Origin: Acidipila rosea
Lineage (GTDB): Bacteria > Acidobacteriota > Terriglobia > Terriglobales > Acidobacteriaceae
Length of the DNA stretch: 64,000 nucleotides
Assembly: GCF_004339725.1 (NCBI RefSeq)
Contig: NZ_SMGK01000005.1
Coordinates: forward strand, 1 to 64,000
Direction: 5' to 3'
Shown: one piece after another, positions 25,951-34,520 of the stretch
Position numbering within the stretch: the first letter of the stretch is position 1
How the letters are laid out: every line of letters starts with the position of its first letter
Made by a program: the position numbers and the translations under genes
Notes under the pieces: generated by a model
Told to the model about the DNA's origin: nothing
Database searches by the model: none
Seen by the model: the letters and a program-made list of their open reading frames with translations, nothing else

Positions 25951-26397
25951 ATGAAGCTAATCCTCCTGTCCATTGCCTCCCGGCCGCCGCGGGAACAATT
26001 CCGGGCCCTTGCCGCGATGTATCTTGAGCGGCTGAAGGCGTATTCACCGTATGAAGATCAGACGGTACGGTCCGAGGCAGCTTTCTTTCAGGCCGTTGAG
26101 AAGCACCGTGCCCGCACCTCTCCGCTGCTTGTTCTGCTTGATGCTCGTGGCAAATCCATGACCTCAGAGGGTTTCGCGGTATGGATGGGCCAGCAGCGCG
26201 ACGCCGGACAGCAATCCGTCATCTTTGCGATTGGACCGGCGGATGGGTGGTCAGAAGCCGCCCGCGGACAGGCGAACCTGCTGCTTTCGCTTGGGTCGAT
26301 GATCCTGCCGCATGAGCTGGCCAAGGTCGTGCTCGCGGAGCAGGTCTACCGGGCATTTACAATCCTTGCAGGGCACCCCTATCACAGCGGGCACTGA
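25951..26397 (+). CDS. rlmH: 23S rRNA pseudouridine-1915 N3-methyltransferase
   Basis: RlmH methylates pseudouridine 1915 in helix 69 of 23S rRNA on the assembled 70S ribosome. The 148-residue SPOUT-fold protein has VLLDARGKSMTSEGFA in the middle and the conserved C-terminal end FAIGPADGW, LSLGSMILPHELAKVVL, EQVYRAFTILAGHPYHSGH, which includes the knot and the cofactor/substrate residues. The C-terminal His-Ser-Gly-His differs slightly from the usual YHTGH, which I consider normal variation. It is followed after seven bases by the cobO-like gene, so the two are probably co-transcribed. Confidence 0.93.
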   Translation: MKLILLSIASRPPREQFRALAAMYLERLKAYSPYEDQTVRSEAAFFQAVEKHRARTSPLLVLLDARGKSMTSEGFAVWMGQQRDAGQQSVIFAIGPADGWSEAARGQANLLLSLGSMILPHELAKVVLAEQVYRAFTILAGHPYHSGH

Positions 26398-26404
26398 GCA
26401 ACCT

Positions 26405-26953
26405 ATGAATGAAACGGCAGCAGAATCCCGGCGCGGACTTGTCCTGATCAACACCGGGCCCGGCAAGGGCAAGACGACTGCGGCAATGGGTACGGCGCTG
26501 CGTGCGGTTGGTAACGGCATGCGTGTGCTCATGCTGCAGTTCCTCAAAGGTTCGTGGCACTACGGTGAGCTCGATGCCGTGAAGGCGTTTGGCGACAATT
26601 TTGTGATGAAGCAGATGGGCCGCGGCTTTGTTAAGGTCGGCGGTGCTGAGACTGATCCCGAAGACATCCGCCTGGTCGAGGAGGCTTGGGCTGAGGCGCG
26701 CGCAGCTATCCTGTCGGGTGAGTGGGACATGGTGGTGCTTGACGAGATAAACTACGCCATCAGCTATGGCATGCTGGATCCTGCATTGGTGGCCGCTACT
26801 TTGCGCGAGCGTCCGGAGATGGTGCATGTGATCCTGACAGGGCGCAATGCCCATGCCTCGCTGATTGAGCTGGCCGACACGGTTACCGAGATGCGCCAGG
26901 TGAAGCACGCTTACGAAAAGGGTGTCCTCGCGCAGCGCGGCATTGAGTATTGA
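26405..26953 (+). CDS. cobO: cob(I)yrinic acid a,c-diamide adenosyltransferase-like protein
   Basis: A 182-residue P-loop protein of the CobO/BtuR family, which moves adenosine from ATP to the corrin cobalt. The start ATG 26405 fits the family N-terminus; the longer frame to 26312 overlaps rlmH. Walker A is GPGKGKTT (residues 18-25), then VLMLQFLKGSWHYGEL, the aromatic switch region MKQMGRGFV, and Walker B in MVVLDEINYAISYGM, then VILTGRNAHASLIELADTVTEM. All catalytic features are present. No cobalamin synthesis genes are near; it may serve salvage of corrinoids. It is 12 bases upstream of accD. Confidence 0.88.
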   Translation: MNETAAESRRGLVLINTGPGKGKTTAAMGTALRAVGNGMRVLMLQFLKGSWHYGELDAVKAFGDNFVMKQMGRGFVKVGGAETDPEDIRLVEEAWAEARAAILSGEWDMVVLDEINYAISYGMLDPALVAATLRERPEMVHVILTGRNAHASLIELADTVTEMRQVKHAYEKGVLAQRGIEY

Positions 26954-26965
26954 GAAAGGCTGGAA

Positions 26966-27808
26966 ATGTCCTGGTTTAAGCGGCAGGGAAACACGATCGA
27001 AAGCGGCGTCGAAAAGAGCGTTCGCACCGAGGGGCTATGGTTCAAATGCGAAGGCTGCAGCCAGGTGATCTGGAAGGCCGACGTCGAGGCTAACCAGCAG
27101 ATCTGCCCCAAATGTGGCCGCCACTATCGTATCGACGCCCGCGCCCGCATCGAGGCGCTGCTTGAGCCGGGCTACGAACTCGTTGACCTGGAGTTGAAGT
27201 CGACCGACCCGCTCGACTTTTCGGACCTCAAGTCCTATAAATCCCGTCTCAAAAAAGCGCAGGAGTCCACCGGTCTGAATGATGCCATTGTGAATGCGAC
27301 AGGCATGCTCGGGAAGCATCGGGTAGTCCTCAGCGTCATGGAATACAGCTTCATCGGTGGCAGCATGGGAGCGGTTGTGGGCGAGACGATTGCCCGCGCG
27401 GTTGACCGGGCGATCGCAGACCGGCTGCCGCTCATCATCATCTCCGCCTCAGGCGGGGCGCGCATGATGGAGGGCATTGTCAGCCTTATGCAGCTGGCGA
27501 AAATCTCCGCTGCGCTGGGGCGTCTCGATGAGCTTCGCGTGCCGTACATCTCGGTGCTTACCGACCCGACAACGGGTGGCGTGACGGCGAGCTTCGCCAT
27601 GCTTGGCGATCTCAATATCGCGGAACCGGGCGCCCTGATCGGCTTTGCCGGACCGCGTGTAATCGAGCAGACTATCCGGCAGAAGCTGCCCGAAGGTTTT
27701 CAGCGTTCCGAGTTTCTGCTGGAGCACGGGATGCTCGATGCAGTTGTTGACCGCCGCGAGCTGAAGAGTTATCTGAGCCGCGCGCTGGACTTCATGCAGC
27801 CTGTGTAG
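26966..27808 (+). CDS. accD: acetyl-CoA carboxylase carboxyltransferase subunit beta
   Basis: AccD is the beta half of the carboxyltransferase that makes malonyl-CoA for fatty-acid synthesis. The 280-residue protein has the N-terminal zinc ribbon with Cys28, Cys31, Cys47 and Cys50 and the crotonase-fold body: YSFIGGSMGAVVGE, IISASGGARMMEGI, LTDPTTGGVTASFAMLGDLN and GFAGPRVIEQTI. The two glycine-rich oxyanion segments are intact. accA is not in the window, so alpha and beta are unlinked. It is in a short operon after rlmH and cobO. Confidence 0.95.
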   Translation: MSWFKRQGNTIESGVEKSVRTEGLWFKCEGCSQVIWKADVEANQQICPKCGRHYRIDARARIEALLEPGYELVDLELKSTDPLDFSDLKSYKSRLKKAQESTGLNDAIVNATGMLGKHRVVLSVMEYSFIGGSMGAVVGETIARAVDRAIADRLPLIIISASGGARMMEGIVSLMQLAKISAALGRLDELRVPYISVLTDPTTGGVTASFAMLGDLNIAEPGALIGFAGPRVIEQTIRQKLPEGFQRSEFLLEHGMLDAVVDRRELKSYLSRALDFMQPV

Positions 27809-27879
27809 CTGCGGTTGATCCTGCGGGGCGCGAAAGTTGCATCAGCAGCGGAGCGCCACGTACACTCGCCGGTTCACCT

Positions 27880-28662
27880 ATGTCCGAGCCAAACATTGTA
27901 GTTACGTCCAGCGGCCCCGTCCTCACCATCACGCTCAACCGGCCCAAGGTGCTCAACGCCTTGAATGCAGCCCTGCTGGCCGAGCTCGACGCTGCGATTG
28001 CGTCCTTTGCCGCTGACCCCGCGTTGCGGGTCGCCCTGCTGACAGGTGCGGGAGAGAAGGCTTTCGCCGCAGGCGCTGACATCCAGGAGCTGGCGAGGGT
28101 TTCGGCCCTGGAAGGGCAGGCGCTTTCGCTGCGGGGACAGGCGATTTTCAATCGCATCGAGCGCTGCCCCAAGCCGTTCATCGCCTGCGTCAACGGCTTC
28201 GCTCTCGGTGGAGGATGCGAGCTGGCCATGGCGTGCGCCTTTCGCCTCGCGAGTGAGGCGGCCCGGCTTGGCCAGCCGGAGCTCAAGCTCGGGCTAATCC
28301 CCGGTTATGGCGGCACGCAACGGCTGCAGCGGCTCATCGGCCGGGGTGCAGCTCTCAAGCTGCTGCTGACAGGTGAGGCCGTTCCCGCTGCCGAGGCGCT
28401 GCGCCTGGGACTGGTGGATGAGGTCTGCACCGCCGCGGAGTTGATGCCTCGCGCTCAGGCGCTCGCCGCAACCATTGCTGCGATGGCTCCCGTGGCTGTT
28501 GCGCAATGCCTGGCCGCGGTGAGGGAAGGAGCCGATCTGCCGCTCGATGCAGCGCTTGCGCACGAGGCGGCGGGCTTTGGCCTCTGCTGCGGAACCGAAG
28601 ACAAAGCCGAAGGTGCCGAGGCTTTTCTGGCCAAGCGGCAGACAGTGTGGAAGGGGCGCTGA
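27880..28662 (+). CDS. enoyl-CoA hydratase/isomerase (crotonase) family protein
   Basis: A 260-residue crotonase. The CoA-binding region AGEKAFAAGADIQEL (about 61-75) and the oxyanion-hole segment ALGGGCELAMAC are present. Both catalytic acids of true hydratases, Glu114 and Glu134 (in GQPELKLGLIPGYGGTQRL), are conserved, so it is probably a 3-hydroxyacyl-CoA dehydratase for fatty-acid beta-oxidation or polyhydroxybutyrate-type metabolism. No other beta-oxidation gene is nearby. The exact acyl chain length cannot be told. It follows accD on the same strand after a 71-base gap, and is 34 bases upstream of a lipoprotein gene. Confidence 0.88.
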   Translation: MSEPNIVVTSSGPVLTITLNRPKVLNALNAALLAELDAAIASFAADPALRVALLTGAGEKAFAAGADIQELARVSALEGQALSLRGQAIFNRIERCPKPFIACVNGFALGGGCELAMACAFRLASEAARLGQPELKLGLIPGYGGTQRLQRLIGRGAALKLLLTGEAVPAAEALRLGLVDEVCTAAELMPRAQALAATIAAMAPVAVAQCLAAVREGADLPLDAALAHEAAGFGLCCGTEDKAEGAEAFLAKRQTVWKGR

Positions 28663-28696
28663 GTGGGCTTGATATGCTGCTGTTAGACCACTCCTG

Positions 28697-29257
28697 ATGA
28701 ACGCCCGACTCTCACGCACTGCTCCCCTGCTGCTGGCACTCACGCTCAGCGCCTGCTCCCGACAACCTCAGGCTCCTCCGTCTGTTGCTACCGCCCGTCA
28801 GCAGGCTCAGGCCGCGCGTGCAGCCAGGGTCAAAGAGCTTGCCTCGGCGCGAGAGGAGCTTGATCAGATTCCACCGCCCTCCAAGAGCCGCTACCTTTCC
28901 ATCCGGACGGTGGAGAGCTGGAACAACCCATTTCTCATTGTTGGCAAGTCGACCATCACTCTACGGGTGATGAACCCGGACCTCACCCATAGCTCGGCGA
29001 TTCCCAGCAACCTGTTGAAGCCCGCGAATGCGCGGCGTACCGAGTTGAGCCTCAGGCTGGGCAGCCTGCCTGAGGCACTGAGCGCGCTGCCCGAAGAGAT
29101 GTGGCCTTACGGTCGTGTCGTTGCTGTCGAGGAGGACCCGGTTGCGGCGAAGCTTGACCGTCCCGCTGTCCGCCGCAACATCGAGGCGACCGTGCAGTTG
29201 CTGAACGATCTCGGCGTGGTGGTCGATGACTGGCCGGCCAACAACGTTCTCCGCTAA
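28697..29257 (+). CDS. predicted lipoprotein, acidobacterial type
   Basis: A 186-residue lipoprotein. The signal peptide (residues about 7-18) ends in lipobox LTLSAC with Cys20 as the lipidation site. An Ala/Gln/Arg-rich linker, which may form a coiled coil (ATARQQAQAARAARVKELAS), leads to a domain with ESWNNPFLIVGKSTITLRVM and EALSALPEEMWPYGRVVAVEE. I recognise no named family. The position after a crotonase does not suggest a role. It converges on the amine oxidase gene with only 17 bases between. Confidence 0.7.
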   Translation: MNARLSRTAPLLLALTLSACSRQPQAPPSVATARQQAQAARAARVKELASAREELDQIPPPSKSRYLSIRTVESWNNPFLIVGKSTITLRVMNPDLTHSSAIPSNLLKPANARRTELSLRLGSLPEALSALPEEMWPYGRVVAVEEDPVAAKLDRPAVRRNIEATVQLLNDLGVVVDDWPANNVLR

Positions 29258-29274
29258 AACCGGTCAGCAGCAAC

Positions 29275-30540
29275 TCATCGCAAGGCTGAGCCGTGATCCC
29301 TGCCAAGCAGCTGCTTCGCGGCGCGCAGCCCGGAGCGCAAAGCGCCATGCATGGTGCCCCAGTGCCCGGTCACATCGGTGTGTTCGCCGGCAAAGTAGAG
29401 GGTTTCTTCCACTGGGCGCGCCATCTCCCCTGATGCGTGAAGCGCGCCTTTTGGCGCATAGCTGTAAGAACCCCGGCTGAAGCGGTCCCGCTGCCAGTCA
29501 TGTTGCCAGCAGCCTGCCAGCAGGCCTTGGACGTGATCCAGTGCGAACATCTCTGCAAGAGCGGCGAGGCTGGCGGTCCGCAGATCGCTTTCTTTCAGAT
29601 TGGCCGCTCGCGGCCCGCCGCTCCAGGCTGTCAGCAGGCCATTCGCTCGAGGCCAGGTCGTCCACCAGACCGACGGAAAATGATCCTGCGAAATGAGGAA
29701 GCCCATGGCGGGGAAGCGGCTTGCCCAGAAGCGGGTGGAGAAGCTGAAGGTGATCCGCGCTGCGGTGCCCATCGCCATCGCGTGCGCCGCCCGGAGCGTC
29801 TCCTCGGGCTCGGGAGTGAAGCGAATCTGCCCGGAGTGCAGTACCCCCAGCGGTGCAGTGACGATGGCCTGCGCTGCCTCGAAGACATCGCGGCCTGCGT
29901 GAACGCGGACGGCTCCGGGACGCCATTCGATGAGCGTGGCCTCGCGCGAGGTCAGCAGCTGGCCGCCCGCTGCCTCCACTCTGGCTGCGAGAAACGCCGT
30001 GAGGCGGTCGTTGCCCTCTTGAATGCGGAAGGCGCGGCTGCCCTCGATCTCATCCTCGGCCTGTTGTTGCCGGGCCAGCGAGGCGGTGCCGATACGGTTC
30101 GCGTCCGCAGCGTTGAATCCCTCCACGTAGCGGGTTGCCTGTGCGGCGACGGCTGGCGCCGCCTGCTGCAGCCGCAGGAACTCCGCAAAGGTAAGATCGT
30201 CCTCGATGCTCAGCTCGTCGAGCAGGGCAAAGGCTTCGCGCTGAGGGCACTCGCCCAGCTTGCCGGACTCAAAGCACACGTCCTCGCCATCGAACTCGAA
30301 CAGGGTGAGCCCTGCCTCTTCAATCAGCTTCAGCAGCTCGGAAGGGCGTCCGTGGACGAATTCCGCGCCCAGCTCAACCGGCAGAGGGCTCTCCGCTGGT
30401 CTCAGGGTGAGAATGCGCCCGCCGATGCGGTCGCGCGCCTCCAGCACCGTGACGCTGCGTCCCGCCTGAGCGAGCTCACGCGCGGCGGCCAGTCCGGCCA
30501 TGCCCGCGCCGAGGATAATGACATCGCTTTTGGTCTTCAT
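29275..30540 (-). CDS. flavin monoamine oxidase family protein
   Basis: A 421-residue FAD-dependent amine oxidase. The N-terminal dinucleotide fold has Gly11, Gly13 and Gly16 in VIILGAGMAGLAA, and then VTVLEARDRIGGRI, which binds the ribose. The family C-terminal FAD motif LYFAGEHTDVTGHWGTMHGA is complete. It has no signal peptide, so it is cytoplasmic. The substrate could be a polyamine, an aromatic amine or an amino acid; the active-site aromatic pair cannot be assigned from sequence. It is downstream of the TspO gene by six bases and probably shares its transcript. Confidence 0.88.
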   Translation of the reverse strand: MKTKSDVIILGAGMAGLAAARELAQAGRSVTVLEARDRIGGRILTLRPAESPLPVELGAEFVHGRPSELLKLIEEAGLTLFEFDGEDVCFESGKLGECPQREAFALLDELSIEDDLTFAEFLRLQQAAPAVAAQATRYVEGFNAADANRIGTASLARQQQAEDEIEGSRAFRIQEGNDRLTAFLAARVEAAGGQLLTSREATLIEWRPGAVRVHAGRDVFEAAQAIVTAPLGVLHSGQIRFTPEPEETLRAAHAMAMGTAARITFSFSTRFWASRFPAMGFLISQDHFPSVWWTTWPRANGLLTAWSGGPRAANLKESDLRTASLAALAEMFALDHVQGLLAGCWQHDWQRDRFSRGSYSYAPKGALHASGEMARPVEETLYFAGEHTDVTGHWGTMHGALRSGLRAAKQLLGRDHGSALR

Positions 30541-30546
30541 ACCCCT

Positions 30547-31041
30547 TCAATTCAATCGCATAACGGCCCAGTTGAGCACGCTGGCGAAGCTGACCCAGGC
30601 CAGATAGGGCGTCATGAGCCACCCGGCAATCGGGCTGAGGCGAAAGAAGAAGAGGGTCGTCACGAGGATCGCGATCCACAGGGCGCCGATGTCGATCAGC
30701 GCGCCGCCGATGCTGTGGCGATAGAAAAAGAGGAAGCTCCAGAGGAAGTTCAGGGCGAGCTGAATACAGAACCAGGCCAGCGCCTGGGTGCGCAGCACCG
30801 ACGGCTGGCCTCTCCAGACAAACCAGGCAGCGACGGCCATCATCGCGTAGAGCGTGGTCCAGACCGGCGCAAAGATCGCGTTCGGAGGGTTGAAGCTGGG
30901 TTTGACCAGGCCCGCATACCAGGTGGGAATCGATTTTGCCGTCAGCGCCCCGGCGATGCCGGAGACCGCAAAACACAGCACCAGCCATCCGAGGAGGGCG
31001 AGCATCTGCTGTCCTCCGCTTCTCTCATTCAGGGCGTTCAT
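30547..31041 (-). CDS. TspO/MBR-family tryptophan-rich sensory protein
   Basis: A 164-residue membrane protein with five hydrophobic helices, the TspO/peripheral benzodiazepine receptor fold that binds porphyrins and can affect stress and light responses. Landmarks are WYAGLVKPSFNPPNAIFAPV in the first loop, WTTLYAMMAVAAWFVW, and LNFLWSFLFFYRHS. Trp content is high, as usual. Its pairing with a flavin amine oxidase suggests a redox or tetrapyrrole-related role, which is only an inference. It is divergent from thrS with a 54-base gap. hemL, which feeds porphyrin synthesis, lies 13 kb away. Confidence 0.9.
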   Translation of the reverse strand: MNALNERSGGQQMLALLGWLVLCFAVSGIAGALTAKSIPTWYAGLVKPSFNPPNAIFAPVWTTLYAMMAVAAWFVWRGQPSVLRTQALAWFCIQLALNFLWSFLFFYRHSIGGALIDIGALWIAILVTTLFFFRLSPIAGWLMTPYLAWVSFASVLNWAVMRLN

Positions 31042-31095
31042 GGTTCCTCCGCGTGCCAGTCAGCATAAGACTTAGTATTCTAGGAAGCAAAGTCC

Positions 31096-33129
31096 ATGAA
31101 TCCCCAAGCCGAAATTAACGTGCAGCTCCCAGACGGCGCAATCAAGTTGTTCCCCGCCGGCTCGACCCCCTTTGATGTCGCGAACAGCATCTCACCCCGG
31201 CTCGCTGCGGCGGCCGTAGCCGCGCGCGTGCGGCCCCTGAACGCTGCGCCCGTTGTGGCTGCGACAGACGAAAGTGGCGAGGCGGCTATGTATGCGGCGG
31301 AAGATACCGCTGCGGAGCGCATCGTCGATCTCTCAGCGCCGCTCACGGAAGATGTAGCGCTGGCGCTGCTCACGGAGAAAGATGCAGACGCGCTCAAGGT
31401 GGTGCGCCACTCGGCGGCGCACGTGATGGCGACGGCCGTGCTCGAGCTTTTCCCTGAGACAAAACTGGGTCACGGTCCGGCTACGGACGCTGGTTTCTTC
31501 TACGACTTCTACCGGCCAACGCCATTTACGACGGAAGACCTGAAATTGATCGAAGGCCGCATGGCCGAGATCGTCGCGCGCGATGAGAAGTTTGTTCGCG
31601 AATATCAGCCCCGCGAAGAGGCGCTGACCCGCTACAAAGCCGATAACGACTTCATGAAGATGCACTTCATTGAGCGGTTCACCAGGCCAGGTGAGGATGT
31701 CTCGCTCTATCGCAACGGTGAGTTCGCCGACTTCTGCCGTGGGCCGCATGTGCCTTCTACCGGGCGCGTCAAGGCGTTCAAGGTCATGAGTCTCGCGGGC
31801 GCTTACTGGCTCGGTGATGAGAAGAACCCGCAGCTGCAGCGCGTCTACGGAACGGCCTTTTTCTCTAAGAAGGAAATGGATGCGCACTTTGAGCGGCTCG
31901 AAGAGGCGGCGCGCCGCGATCATCGTGTACTTGGCAAACAGCTCGATCTTTTTTCCATTCAGGAACTGGCCGGCGCAGGGTTGATCTTCTGGCATCCCAA
32001 GGGCGCGATGATCCGCAAGATCATGGAAGACTGGATGAGAGAAGAATGTATCCGCCGCGGTTACGATCTTGTCTATACGCCGCACGTCATGCGGGTAAAT
32101 CTCTGGCAGACCAGCGGACACGAGGGCTTCTACGCGCAGAACTTCTTCACCAAGATGGAGCTGGACGACGCGGATTACCGGCTGAAGCCGATGAATTGCC
32201 CCGGACACATCCTCATCTACAAGAATTCTCCCAGGAGCTACCGCGATCTGCCCGTTCGCTATGCGGAGCTGGGCAACGTCTACCGCTATGAACGCTCAGG
32301 GACGATGCACGGGCTGCTGCGCGTGCGTGGATTTACGCAGGATGACGCCCACATCTTCTGCACGCCGGAGCAGATTGAAGACGAGGTGGCCGCTTGTGTC
32401 GACTTTGCCGAGGCGGTGCTCAAGACTTTTGGTTTTAAGGAGTTCAAGGTTGAGCTGTCCACCTGGGACCCGAAGGACCGTCAGAGCTACGCAGGCTCGG
32501 ACGACAAGTGGATGTTGGCCATCGGATCGCTTGAAAATGTGCTCAAGCGGAAGAACATCGACTTCAAGACCATCCCCGGCGAAGCTGCCTTCTACGGGCC
32601 AAAGATCGATATCAAGCTTGTCGACGTGCTGGGCCGGCTCTGGCAGCTCTCGACGGTACAGTTCGACTTCAACCTTCCTGCGCGTTTTGAGCTCGAATAC
32701 GTCGGCGAAGACGGCGAGCGCCACCAGCCCGTCATGGTTCATCGCGCGCTCTTCGGGAGCGTGGAGCGTTTCTTTGGCGTGCTCATCGAGCACTACGCCG
32801 GCGCCTTCCCGCTCTGGCTTGCGCCGGTGCAGGTCGCACTTGTGCCTATCAGCGAACGTCATCTTGACTACGCGAAAGAAGTACAGAAGCAGCTGGAGGC
32901 GGCGGGTCTTCGGGTGGAGCTCGACAGCCGCAACGAGAAGATGAACGCCAAGATCCGCGATTTCACCCTGCAGAAGGTTCCCTATGTGCTGGTGATGGGC
33001 GACAAGGAAGCTGAGGCTGGCGCTGTCAGCGTTCGCACACGAGGGAAGGGCGATCAGGGAGCGATGCCGGCGGCCGAGTTTATCGAGCGCTCGCGGACCC
33101 TCGTAGAGGGCAAGTCGCTCGAGCTATAG
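31096..33129 (+). CDS. thrS: threonyl-tRNA synthetase
   Basis: ThrS charges tRNA-Thr. The 677-residue protein has all expected parts: a TGS domain (about 1-75; NVQLPDGAIKLFPAGSTPFDVA), the editing domain with the zinc-like pattern HSAAHVMATAVLELFPETKLGHGPATDAGFFYDF (HxxxH), the class II core with motif 2 (GNVYRYERSGTMHGLLRVRGFTQDDAH), zinc-binding MNCPGH, motif 3 region PVMVHRALFGSVERFFGVLIEHYAG, and the C-terminal anticodon-binding domain. Length is slightly above average. AGGAAG precedes the start by eight bases. The gene is followed after three bases by lipB. Confidence 0.97.
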   Translation: MNPQAEINVQLPDGAIKLFPAGSTPFDVANSISPRLAAAAVAARVRPLNAAPVVAATDESGEAAMYAAEDTAAERIVDLSAPLTEDVALALLTEKDADALKVVRHSAAHVMATAVLELFPETKLGHGPATDAGFFYDFYRPTPFTTEDLKLIEGRMAEIVARDEKFVREYQPREEALTRYKADNDFMKMHFIERFTRPGEDVSLYRNGEFADFCRGPHVPSTGRVKAFKVMSLAGAYWLGDEKNPQLQRVYGTAFFSKKEMDAHFERLEEAARRDHRVLGKQLDLFSIQELAGAGLIFWHPKGAMIRKIMEDWMREECIRRGYDLVYTPHVMRVNLWQTSGHEGFYAQNFFTKMELDDADYRLKPMNCPGHILIYKNSPRSYRDLPVRYAELGNVYRYERSGTMHGLLRVRGFTQDDAHIFCTPEQIEDEVAACVDFAEAVLKTFGFKEFKVELSTWDPKDRQSYAGSDDKWMLAIGSLENVLKRKNIDFKTIPGEAAFYGPKIDIKLVDVLGRLWQLSTVQFDFNLPARFELEYVGEDGERHQPVMVHRALFGSVERFFGVLIEHYAGAFPLWLAPVQVALVPISERHLDYAKEVQKQLEAAGLRVELDSRNEKMNAKIRDFTLQKVPYVLVMGDKEAEAGAVSVRTRGKGDQGAMPAAEFIERSRTLVEGKSLEL

Positions 33130-33132
33130 ACG

Positions 33133-33852
33133 GTGATCCTAAGCCTCGTCCATCTCGGCCGCATTCCCTATGCTGAGGCGCTTGCGCTGCAGCGGCAGCT
33201 GGTCGAGCTTCGTCACCAGCAGCGGATCGGCAACACCCTGCTGCTGCTGGAGCATCCGCCGGTCCTGACGCTGGGCCGCAACTCCGATCGCGCAAACATT
33301 CTCGCGAGCGATGAGCTGCTGGCCCGGCGCGGTGTCGAGCTGCACGAGATCAACCGCGGAGGCGACGTCACCTACCATGGCCCGGGGCAGCTCGTTGGCT
33401 ACCCGATCCTGGATCTGCGCAGCTTTTCCCCGCGCCTCGGCCCGGTCGATTACGTCCGCATGCTGGAAGAGGCTCTCATCCGCGCCTGCGGCGATTACGG
33501 CATCCTGACCCAGCGCATCGCCGGTCGAACCGGCGTCTGGACCATAGCTGGAGGCAGCATCCGTGAAAAAAAGATCGCTGCGATCGGCGTTCATATTTCG
33601 CGCGGCATCACCTCGCACGGCTTCGCTCTTAACGTTACGACCGACCTGCGCGACTTTGAGCTGATTGTGCCCTGTGGCATTGCTGACCGCGAGGTCACGA
33701 GTGTGGAGCGCGAGGTGGACCCCGCGGAGCTGCCCACGATGGAGGCGGTCGCAAACTCCGTATCCCGTCATTTTGGGAATATCTTCTCCATGCAGGTCCT
33801 CTGGGTGGAATCTACCGAGGCTCTGACTGCCCAGAATCAAATCCTGGCGTAA
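33133..33852 (+). CDS. lipB: octanoyl-[acyl carrier protein]:protein N-octanoyltransferase
   Basis: LipB transfers octanoate from acyl carrier protein to the lipoyl domains of 2-oxoacid dehydrogenases. The 239-residue protein starts at GTG 33133, three bases after thrS. The family features are LEHPPVLTLGRNSDRANIL, INRGGDVTYHGPGQLVGYPI, the catalytic Lys147 in EKKIAAIGVHISRG, and the acyl-thioester Cys181 in IVPCGIADREVTS. lipA is not in the window. The next gene (98 bases downstream) encodes an E2 with two lipoyl domains, its likely substrate. Confidence 0.96.
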   Translation: MILSLVHLGRIPYAEALALQRQLVELRHQQRIGNTLLLLEHPPVLTLGRNSDRANILASDELLARRGVELHEINRGGDVTYHGPGQLVGYPILDLRSFSPRLGPVDYVRMLEEALIRACGDYGILTQRIAGRTGVWTIAGGSIREKKIAAIGVHISRGITSHGFALNVTTDLRDFELIVPCGIADREVTSVEREVDPAELPTMEAVANSVSRHFGNIFSMQVLWVESTEALTAQNQILA

Positions 33853-33950
33853 ACTGGGGAGTTTGGTCTGCGCATGCGGATGCCGCGTGCGTTCAATTTA
33901 TAATCCGATTTTGCGTATCAAATTGTCCGGCTACTGCGGAGAGGGAATTC

Positions 33951-34520
33951 ATGGCGACGGAAGTACTTATGCCCCAGATGGGCGAGTCGATTTTTGAGGG
34001 CACCATTACGAAATGGCTCAAGAAGCCAGGCGACACCGTAGAGCGGGACGAGCCGCTCTTTGAGATCTCGACCGACAAGGTCGATGCCGAGATTCCTTCG
34101 CCTGCTGCAGGCGTTCTGCAGGAGATCAAGGTAGCCGAGGGTACAACCGTTCAGATCAATACCGTGGTGGCGCTCCTCGCTGCCTCCGGCAGTGGCACTC
34201 CCGACGCCGCACCCCAGGCCCAGGCGGCAACTGCGGCAGCTCCTGCCGCCGCCGCTCCGGCTCAGCCGGAAGCAAAGGCCACGCCCGCGCCTGAGGTGCC
34301 CGTTGCCAGTGGCCCGGCCACCGATGTCGTCATGCCCCAGATGGGCGAGTCGATCTTCGAGGGCACGATTACCAAGTGGCTCAAGCAGGTCGGCGACAAG
34401 GTGGAGCGGGACGAGCCGCTCTTTGAAATTTCAACCGACAAGGTCGATGCCGAGATTCCTTCGCCCGCCGCTGGAACCCTGACCGAGATCAAAGTCCCTG
34501 CCGGCACCACTGTGCAGATC
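33951..34520 (+). repeat. duplicated lipoyl-domain coding segment in the E2 gene
   Basis: The segment from about 33957 to 34125 and that from about 34320 to 34488 are close DNA copies, offset by 363 bases, including identical runs such as GAGCGGGACGAGCCGCTCTT. The copy is in frame and gives two lipoyl domains of very similar sequence, which points to recent duplication or gene conversion. Confidence 0.85.
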
